Shown: in pieces, positions 57,001 through 64,000 of the stretch
Layout of the letters: every line of letters begins with the position of its first letter
How positions within the stretch are numbered: the first letter of the stretch is position 1
Origin: Macrolepiota albuminosa
Lineage: Eukaryota > Basidiomycota > Agaricomycetes > Agaricales > Agaricaceae
NCBI GenBank assembly: GCA_027475525.1
Contig: JAMWFC010000064.1
Span: forward strand, 124,001 to 188,000
DNA: 64,000 bases
Direction of reading: 5' to 3'
The notes under the pieces: model-generated
What the model was told of the DNA's origin: nothing
The model's input: the letters and a program-made list of their open reading frames with translations, nothing else
Databases searched by the model: none
Made by a program: the position numbers and the translations under genes

Positions 57001-57492
57001 CGATTTTTATATTTGCTTTTTCAAGGCTGCAATCGTCTTGAGCGCATCGGTGACATTTCTTTGTTTGCCAGGTCTGGATAATTTCGCGCGCATTGCAGGA
57101 TTTGTTGCAATTCTGTTTGCTAGCTTCTCCATGGTGTCAACACTGGTCGCGCTCTTCCGGTGGAAGGCTGAGATAGACAATCCCATCTCCCACGTTGCTG
57201 GTGAAGGATTGATGAGGCTTTCAGTGCGTGTTTGATTATCATGCTTTCAGACCAGTTGTTTATTGTGTAATAACAGAGACGTAGTGTCGTAATGGCTTTG
57301 CCCGTCATATTATTAGTCTATGCGATCATCGCCTTTGTGACAGGCATTGTCTTGTACTCCTTCTGGGGCACAGCTAATGATACCCTGTCATCACAACAAC
57401 CATTCAATGATCACATTAAATGGACTGTGATTGGCGTACTCGGTGGGCTTGGAGGCATGCTGTTCACCTCTCTTCTACTATTTGGGCGGTAG
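54007..57492 (+). CDS. WW-like domain protein with repeat-rich N-terminus and C-terminal membrane segments
   Basis: Ten exons (54007-55424, 55473-55577, 55628-55690, 55739-56226, 56286-56399, 56447-56533, 56596-56664, 56722-56969, 57026-57223, 57277-57492) give 1001 residues. The first half is disordered Pro/Ser/Glu-rich with four imperfect repeats (residues about 123-270) built on GGFxDD, PxPK and DSHKPR. Residues about 580-612 form a WW-like segment (GWIEYHLPDGTVYYVHPTRR) with only one of the two signature Trp and a conserved following DLRDERRLDAVNAYFERHR helix. The last 190 residues hold about five hydrophobic segments (e.g. LFDFVISCLCLGIPYLFF, VILLVYAIIAFVTGIVLY, VIGVLGGLGGMLFTSLLL). It looks like a membrane protein with a large cytosolic WW-bearing tail. 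ATG 54007 was chosen as the first Met before clearly protein-like sequence; an in-frame upstream codon exists. Function unknown. Confidence 0.75.
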
Positions 57493-58730
57493 CCTTATTT
57501 TGATGTCTCTGTGGAATCGTTTTCTTCGCTCTGATGTTATATTTATTTATCCATCATATTACATCAGAACCGGCAGATGCTGAGGTGTTGATGCAATATT
57601 TACTTACTGGGTTGTGGCACTGAGATATGAATTGCATTCTCTGGTGATCAAAATGGGTTGATGATAGTTCTGACTACCTGTGAAAGATCGGCGAGATTAG
57701 GTGGATCTGTCAAGCACTGGCGCTACGACATTATATTATCCCGACCTCGGTTTTTATGACCATGACTTTTGGACTGTACAGGAAAAAAGGAACGATATGT
57801 ACAATAATAAATGATGGTAGCCAGAATATGAGGTAAGGACATCTAGGCCTTGATCCTTTATCGAAAGGAGCGCAAATGGTCATAGTTTGACCCCACTTTT
57901 TCAAGTTAAGGCCTCGGTGGTCAGTTTAACCCTTAAGCTACCTGTTTGGTAGCTTCCACAGGTAGTAGAAACATACAAGAAAACTGTCTTACTGAGCATT
58001 GTTAGGGAAACGACTCTCAGCTGTGGCGGCGGCGCTCGGCTACTTTGTTTCAATTTCCTTTTCCGTCTTTTTCTCCATACAACTCGATCGTTCCCGATTA
58101 GACTTGTTCGGCGTAAAGGCGAGCGCCGAAGGTGGTGAGCGTTTTCGGAGGCAGGAGTTCTTCCGGTCACACCCGCACCTTTCCCTCTCCCCAGATCGTA
58201 TGCCGATCACGGCACGGCGCCATGGTTCTGGCAGATGCCATAGTGTGGTCAGCACGGTATGCGGTCTCGGACATCTTGGGCAGCCCTTATCTTCCGTCCG
58301 CCTCCTTTCCCTGCTGCTGTCCAGGTGAGCGCTGTCGCGCTCTCTCACATTGATTTGTTCTCACCGAGATCCCCGTCTCTTCACAGTTTACTTTTTATTT
58401 ATTGATCCTTCATTTATTCCTCGTTTGCTCCATAAACCATCGGTGAGACTCCCCCTGCGTGGCCACCCGGTGAGCCGGGCTCACCTCTCACCATAGATAT
58501 TTTGTCCTCTTAAAAAAGTCGCATTGCGCCGTCTATCATCGAAATATCTAAAGTAAGTTTGCGATGGGAAGGTCGTGTTTGGCCCCTCGCTCATTTCTTC
58601 ACACTAGTATTATTTAGTGTATTTTTACTCATAAATTCGTCGACCCTCCCTCCTCACCCTGTGTTAATCAATAGGCTAGTAGTCGCTTTTTCGCCTCATT
58701 TTCTCCAATCAGCGCTATAAAACTCCCCAA
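57493..58730. other. Intergenic region leading into repeat debris
   Basis: No supported gene. Contains a perfect small hairpin AAGCTACC-TGTTT-GGTAGCTT (about 57935-57955). CpG still present up to about 58800. Confidence 0.45.
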
Positions 58731-58734
58731 CTGC

Positions 58735-59055
58735 AGAGGTAGAGAGGATCGAGGTATGCGCCGCAAGCACGTGATCCACGTGCACGGTGTGCCGCAGAGG
58801 GAAGTGGAGGAAAATAAAAACTGTATAGTTCTTGGTGGATATGGATCGGAACCGGACAAACAATACTTCAATCGTTTTGCCTACCGACTGAGGTATGTTA
58901 TAATATCCTTTATGATACTACAAGACCCAATTAATTATGATACAGTATTCTATAAAACACGACTATACAGTACCTCAGCCACACCTAGGCCACTGTATAA
59001 AATACCTACTGTATATGGAAATCCCTCAGTTCTTTTCCTGTGAACTGAGGATCAT
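58735..59055 (+). mobile_element. Copia LTR remnant
   Basis: Shares GCACGTGATCCACGTG, GCCGCAGAGGGAA and CCTACCGACTGAGGTATG with the copia LTR arms at 11311-11726, in the same orientation as the left arm. Includes the stem-loop CCTCAGTTC..GAACTGAGG at 59024-59050. Terminal borders are unclear. Confidence 0.65.
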
Positions 59056-59452
59056 TTTCTTATTATTACTACAAGCATACATTTTGTGGTGTCATTCATT
59101 AAGGTTGATACAAATGATATGTGCACACTGTCTTCTACAATATTTTACTGATTGACAAAGTCACATTTATCTTGGTTCTTGACAAAGAGTTTGTCTCCAG
59201 GCCATCAGATGTGTGTGTTAGTGGTTTTGTTGATGCATCACATTCTGTGTCCTAATAAGATCAAGAGGCACTGAAAAGAAACACCAAATATAACTTCAGA
59301 GGTGGTCAGTCTATGAGAAAGCTCATCAATAGGTTGGTTATTCACAATAGCAAATTTGAGACAATTTTGAGGTTAGTTTTTGTTAAAATCTGAACACCTA
59401 AAACAATCACAGACTAAAGAGGGGTGACAGACCAAATTACACAAGGAGGCAC

Positions 59453-60060
59453 TTGGACAGCACCAAAGTGATAACTATCTATACAGATAGCTCCTGTATA
59501 AATAATGGTTCCATGGAAGCATGGGCTGGTGCAGGGGCATGGTTTAAGCATGATGACTTGAGAAATGTGGCAGTTAGACTACCCACTGACATAACTCAAA
59601 TGTACAATAATGGGGAAGCTGTAGTAATAATACTAGCAACATGGGCAGTACCACAACACCTGTCTATAAAAATCAGAAGTGATTCAAAGCTGGTTATTGA
59701 TGCTTTCATGAGTCATCTGGCATGAAATGAAGATCAAGGCTGGATAGAGCATCAAACAAACAAGTCCTGAAATCCCTGACAGCAGAACTAAAAAAAAAGA
59801 AAAGGACTTACCTTCTTGGAAAAAGTGAAAGAGCATGCAGGGATTGAAAGAAATGAAGAAGCATACAGGCTAGCAGACTTAGGTGCCAAGAAATGTAACT
59901 CAGACAATGTTAATTTAGCTATACCATGAAACTATGATCTTCAGAGAGCAAAACTCTCAAAAATGACCCAAGCACTGGCTTATGAGGGAATCATGGAAAA
60001 TAAGCCAACCCCTCAGAGACGAGAAACTCAGACATACCTGGACATGACAAGATAGAGGGT
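59453..60060 (+). pseudogene. RNase H domain remnant of a retroelement
   Basis: A 90-codon frame (59453-59725) has RNase H1-type motifs: ITIYTDSSCINNG (first Asp), GEAVVIILA (Glu) and IKIRSDSKLVIDA (Asp). The arrangement fits a non-LTR (LINE) RNase H better than the Ty3/copia domains elsewhere in the window, but this is inferred. After TGA at 59723-59725 coding similarity continues with many stops (KVKEHAGIERNEEA-like on the same strand). AT-rich and nearly CpG-free. Dead. Confidence 0.7.
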
Positions 60061-60946
60061 TCAAGCAATAAATAAGGAATTCTCTACAGATGAGAGAATG
60101 TGGCAGTCTCTATGAGATAAAACTCTCTCAAGAAAGGCAATGTCACAACCTCCCACTCTGGGATCCACTCTGGGACCTTTCTGGAGCTCCTTCTGGAACC
60201 CCCACAACATACCCCTACTAACATCCACTATTATAACTGCCATCACCATCATCATGCACATCAATCCTGCCATCCTGCATGCTCCCTGCCAGCCCTTTTA
60301 TCATAACTCTCAGGATCACTCAGAATCACAGCCATCACTCCACAATCAATGCTCAGAGGATGACTTTCTTGGAGTCAAATTCAAGTTTTCTGCCAAGATA
60401 AGCCCCTGCAAATCTGATGGCAAGCATATCAAAGCATATGCTAGAAGATATAGATTTTTCTAATTGGAAGACTAGACTATAGATGTCTGCTACTATTTAG
60501 TAGCATATTGCTATAGTAGTAATAATATAAACCAAGAAAGAATATTTGTATTATACAAATTCATGGACAAAGAAGTGTAGAACTGGTTCTATTATCATGT
60601 TCTCTATATCAATCATGACAAGTAATATTTATTAGACTATACAACAAATTTGTTAATGCTGCAACTATGCAAAAGACTTGTGAGGCCTTTAGAAAGGCAG
60701 TCTACAATGCTAAAACAAGTATCCAAATATTTAATAATAATTTAATAATTCATGCACAAAATATGGCTGCTTATTCAGACAAATATACTTCCAAGTGGTA
60801 CAAATTACCTTTATGCAATTTGGCGAGCATTGTTTTTTGCTCTTTTACAGTTTTGATTTTGCATAGTCCATCCTTGAACATAGTGTAATATTCTGATTTG
60901 TCTAATCAATGTATAGACACTAATATGAGTTGAAAAGAGAGAACAT
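60061..60946. other. Unassigned AT-rich repeat-like sequence
   Basis: A plus-strand 107-codon frame (60140-60463) begins SQPPTLGSTLGPFWSSFW and ends with a basic segment; the rest is very AT-rich. Likely decayed transposon. No motif to assign a family. Confidence 0.4.
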
Positions 60947-61949
60947 TGATAGGCTTCTACTCAGGTTGAGCACATCAAGGGACACTATGGGCTTACTGAC
61001 ATTTGACATACTGAAGGCTCTAGTGATCTTCTAGAACTCAGGATATCTCTGACTTTGGTGCCATATTGCAAACTCTACTTATCAGCCTCATCTAGCATTT
61101 CTTAGTCCTTTGGCACACACTATCAGTTGACTTTAAGGACTTAGGAAGTTTTGGACCCATAGCACTAGCACAACGGTAGAGAAGTAACTCTGACAAAACC
61201 CCAATCAATTCTGGAAGGAGTTAGCATTAGGTGCTGCCGGTTGACAAGGCACCTCAATCAAAAGTCTAAAAGAATCAATGACAATGGCACAGAATATACT
61301 CAAACCCAATATTTGGACTTATCAGAAATTGATATAATGTGTAGTGCTGATATTAGCACTCATGGCATTTGTTAAGGATTTTTCAACCATACTCCAGAGC
61401 AGCCTGGCCAATCAGATTTATATTAAAAGCTATAATGCCATTGGTTGCCATCATCCATGTGCTGCTAGTTGTTATTGACAGGTCACCATTAGCAGAAACT
61501 ATAAGGAGAGGCACTAAATAGTAGTACCACAAATAGACTTATTTTGGAAAATACAGTAGTGCATAGTATAAAAGATAGCTACTTCACATATACATAACAA
61601 CGAATCATAACTCTTTGAGCATCCAAGTTACACTCAGCATTCAAATTGCACTAGCTTGTCCTAACTTTGTTACTAAGTTGGGTGCTAGCTTTGTCTTTAT
61701 TGTCTTTGTTGTCTACAGTGCCACCTATGGGCACATTACATTGCGCTATTCTTTCTTTTCTCAATATCTTTGCCTGAATCAACTTGCTAAGTAGCGTCAG
61801 AGACGCTATCATCTAGCACATCAAATAATTACATCTGCTTGAGCATACTGGGACTCTGTTAGGACTTCTCACAACTATGCACACCAGGTGCTAGAGATGG
61901 TATTGTACTGCATAACATCCAGCATACCCAACCACAGTTGGCATCATCA
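60947..61949 (+). mobile_element. CpG-depleted copy of LTR D (1003 bp)
   Basis: Aligns with 2207-3277 from TGATAGGCTTCTACTC to GTTGGCATCATCA, but CpG is replaced by TpG or CpA almost everywhere; for instance 13 CpG in 2701-2820 against none in the matching stretch near 61411-61500. It is followed by a leader (61950), so it is a 5' LTR of a plus-strand element and not a solo LTR. Confidence 0.9.
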
Positions 61950-62659
61950 TTTTGGAGCCCACTATGAGGGGTTTTTATTAAAATAAAATTCTACCAAAAA
62001 CTTGAGCCCAGCAATAGTGCCACCTCCTATTGGAGAGCGCATTTGAACAAATCTCATTTGATATTTAGCATATGAATAAAGGTGTAAAAGGTACTGACTC
62101 TGACGTTCATGTCCTGATGTATTTTCACAAGTTTTTTGTACATGCTTTTAGCATGCTTGAATTTATCTATTTTAAGCACAAGCCAGTCTGACACATGAGT
62201 GACAATGATTCCTGCAGCTTTTGAATTGCAAGTGAACCAGCTTTCAGCATGAGTTGCAGTGCTGGCTGTTGTTTCTGGGGGTGACATTGTTAATATATCT
62301 CATACTTTTTCTTGCTGAAATTTTTCTGTTATTTGAATCTTTCATATTTGAAAATTATCTGGTCCAACAAGAGTTGGGCAAGCAGTGGCTTCTGACATGG
62401 TGTCGGTGTGGCACAAGGTCTATAACTCTGTGTATGTATCCAGTTCTGATCTGGATGATCTCAGAAGTGGCTAGACTTTGAGTTCTTTGCAGTTGAAAAG
62501 AGAAGTCATTGCTTTCTTTGAGTTTATCTAAAATTGTTTTCTTTTAAGTTAGGCAATGGGGCCCATAACCTGTTGAGGATTGACACACTAGATAGAACAG
62601 AATATACTAGGTAGGAAATGTAAATTATAATGTAATCTATGCAATGAAGAAAGATTTGG
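61950..62659 (+). other. Leader of the LTR D' element, then unassigned sequence
   Basis: Starts TTTTGGAGCCCACTATGAGG, equivalent to the element-1 leader. Similarity is lost within about 100 bp and no gag is recognisable; short frames (62054-62287, 62254-62481) have no motif. The element is either truncated here or too decayed to read. Confidence 0.5.
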
Positions 62660-62705
62660 CATACCTCAGTTCATGCATGGCAATGCAATAGCAAACTGAG
62701 GTATG
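62660..62705. repeat. Stem-loop of the copia LTR family
   Basis: 12-bp perfect arms CATACCTCAGTT / AACTGAGGTATG around a 22-bp loop. Same CCTCAGT..ACTGAGG core as in the copia LTR sequences near 11.4-12.1, 25.65 and 59.03 kb. Confidence 0.85.
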
Positions 62706-63041
62706 TCCAATAAAAAAAATATATGTAAAAGCAGTGCAGCTGACAATATGTGACCAATCTACCATACTCATCTATGCAGTCATAAGTCATTAAAATGAAT
62801 CGAGTTGTCCTCAGATCTTGACAATATTTCTAAATGAAATACTAGCAGGCATGTGTAGAATGTTGATATGTAATGATAACTTATTTCCAGAAATCAATAC
62901 AATAACCAAGTCCTTGACACATACTATTAGATATGATAGTCAATGAGAATTGCAAATCACTATGAGCAGTGTAGTTCATGATAAGTAACAGTTAACCATC
63001 AGGCAGTGAAAGTGGAGACCTTTCTAGCTAAATAGTCAGAT

Positions 63042-63344
63042 ATGAAAAAAAATTGCAATTTACAATTTGTTGTTCATAAAATGATTTTTGTAGGCCAATG
63101 GTTTAGAACTAAGCTAGCTGAATACTTATCAGCAAGTAAGAATAATCAATGCTATTCAAGTCAAAATCAAGTTGCTGCAAAAAACATATTAGTGCATATG
63201 CTATGCTCTGATAAAAGCAGATCTGCTGCTGTTGTGGGAGCAACTCAAAGAAAGCCAATAAGCAATTTTCTCAGATGCTATAACTGTGAGAAGATAGGGC
63301 ACTTTGTCAAAGAATGCCTCACTTCATCCAAGGTCTATATTTGA
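63042..63344 (+). pseudogene. Copia-type gag fragment with CCHC zinc knuckle
   Basis: The open frame ends with a zinc knuckle RCYNCEKIGHFVKEC (C-x2-C-x4-H-x4-C, about 63273-63317), the nucleic-acid-binding motif of retroelement gag. The upstream part (SKNNQCYSSQNQVAAKNILVH) is AT-biased and Lys/Asn-rich. It lies beyond the CCTCAGT hairpin, as expected for a copia LTR followed by gag. CpG-free; stops around it indicate decay. Confidence 0.65.
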
Positions 63345-64000
63345 GTGGTCTATATGGCTGCAGCATCAAATTATATTGCCAGCAATATGAGAAGATTGTA
63401 GAAAGCAAAAAAAAGCTGCAAGATGTAGCTAAAGACTTAGAGGCAGATGATACTGAGAGCATATGGATTGATGGCAACAAATATATTGCAGTAGATATGT
63501 ATGACAGTGATTATTATACTTTTGAGGATAAGGATGAACACTTGTTTGCACTAACAAAGTGTTAAGATGACCAGCACATGTATATAAAATGTGTGACATT
63601 GCAAAAAGCAACAAATAAGTTGCAGCATCCACAATATGCTCCTGAAGAAAAAAGTGTCTGGTGACTTATGTATATGTCAATGGACATTTAGCCTAGACAT
63701 TATGAGACTCAGAGAGGTACAGGCATTATACTCTACTATAATTTGCTTATGTTAACACAATATGCATTCACAAGTTGGAGGAGTCTTTGATGGTTCAATT
63801 GGGAACTGTAGATGGCTACACAAATTTGATTTTTTAAAGCTGATATGCAGTTCCAGTATGCACATGTAGATATTTCTTGATTGTAGAAGACTATATATAT
63901 ATATATTCCTAACTTACTATCAATAGGTGCATAGATGCTATTCATTAAGTTACTGAATGACTCCAACATTGTGCATCAAGTGTTTCTAGCAAACAAATGT
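63345..64000 (+). pseudogene. Downstream gag/protease-like remnant, runs off the window
   Basis: The frame continues with shifts: YEKIVESKKKLQDVAKDLEA (helical, charged) and an acidic stretch (ESIWIDGNKYIAVDMYDSDY) ending at 63563-63565. No protease triad visible. Past 63600 the sequence is AT-rich (TATATATATATA near 63895) without further motifs. Confidence 0.4.

Noticed and set aside
57935..57955. Perfect 8-bp hairpin AAGCTACC/GGTAGCTT
   Set aside because: Isolated, short, not near a gene end that needs it; expected by chance in 64 kb at this arm length and spacing.
1..64000. CRISPR array, tRNA or rRNA genes
   Set aside because: No regularly spaced repeats of array type and no tRNA B-box or rRNA sequence noticed; the tandem duplications are two-copy 77-bp units.

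Overview
The window is a eukaryotic, fungal, scaffold fragment. Every host gene I could model has many short introns (about 48-65 bp, GT..AG, two of them GC..AG). Together with the gene set (NRG1-type zinc finger, GPI-anchored GH16 glucanase, multi-exon P450, WW/membrane protein) and the load of decayed LTR retrotransposons, this points to a basidiomycete. An Agaricomycete such as a Rhizoctonia/Ceratobasidium relative is my best guess, from recollection of such genomes rather than any search. A run of exactly 100 N (9458-9557) and five tandem duplications with the same 77-bp offset mark it as a draft short-read scaffold.

Layout. 1-9.46 kb: a Ty3-type element on the minus strand (gag, zinc knuckle, protease, RT, RNase H, start of integrase; 5' LTR 6431-8333). 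It is inserted in the RT of a second Ty3 family (8334-9457) and is itself hit by two solo LTRs (2207-3277 and 7273-8256, each with a 4-bp target duplication). 9.56-12.2 kb: an LTR end, a broken Ty1/copia pol, and copia LTR sequence folded into a 189-bp-arm inverted repeat. 12.2-13.6 kb: unassigned. 14.1-21.1 kb: host genes for an ABC-F ATPase (ARB1-like), the PP4 catalytic subunit and an NRG1-type zinc-finger regulator. 21.1-25.6 kb: nothing recognised. 25.9-34.3 kb: a nearly complete but dead Ty3 element of the second family on the minus strand, interrupted by three solo LTRs. 34.3-36.5 kb: LTR debris and AT-rich sequence. 36.5-57.5 kb: host genes for a small acyl-anchored-type protein, a tandem dual-specificity phosphatase with a dead second domain, a small unknown protein, a GH16 beta-glucanase, a cytochrome P450, an anchored Ser/Pro-rich protein, a CoA-type Nudix hydrolase and a 1001-residue WW-like/multi-TM protein. 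58.7-64 kb: AT-rich, CpG-depleted retroelement debris (copia LTR, RNase H, Ty3 LTR with leader, CCHC gag).

The host genes look like independent housekeeping and accessory loci, not one pathway or cluster. The main stories are retroelement layering, CpG-directed decay that can be read by comparing copies inside the window, and an assembly signature. I did not find a convincing new multi-gene system. All exon models below were joined by eye; each closes with a total length divisible by three and matches family motifs across splice sites, except the ABC-F start, which is one base out of frame.
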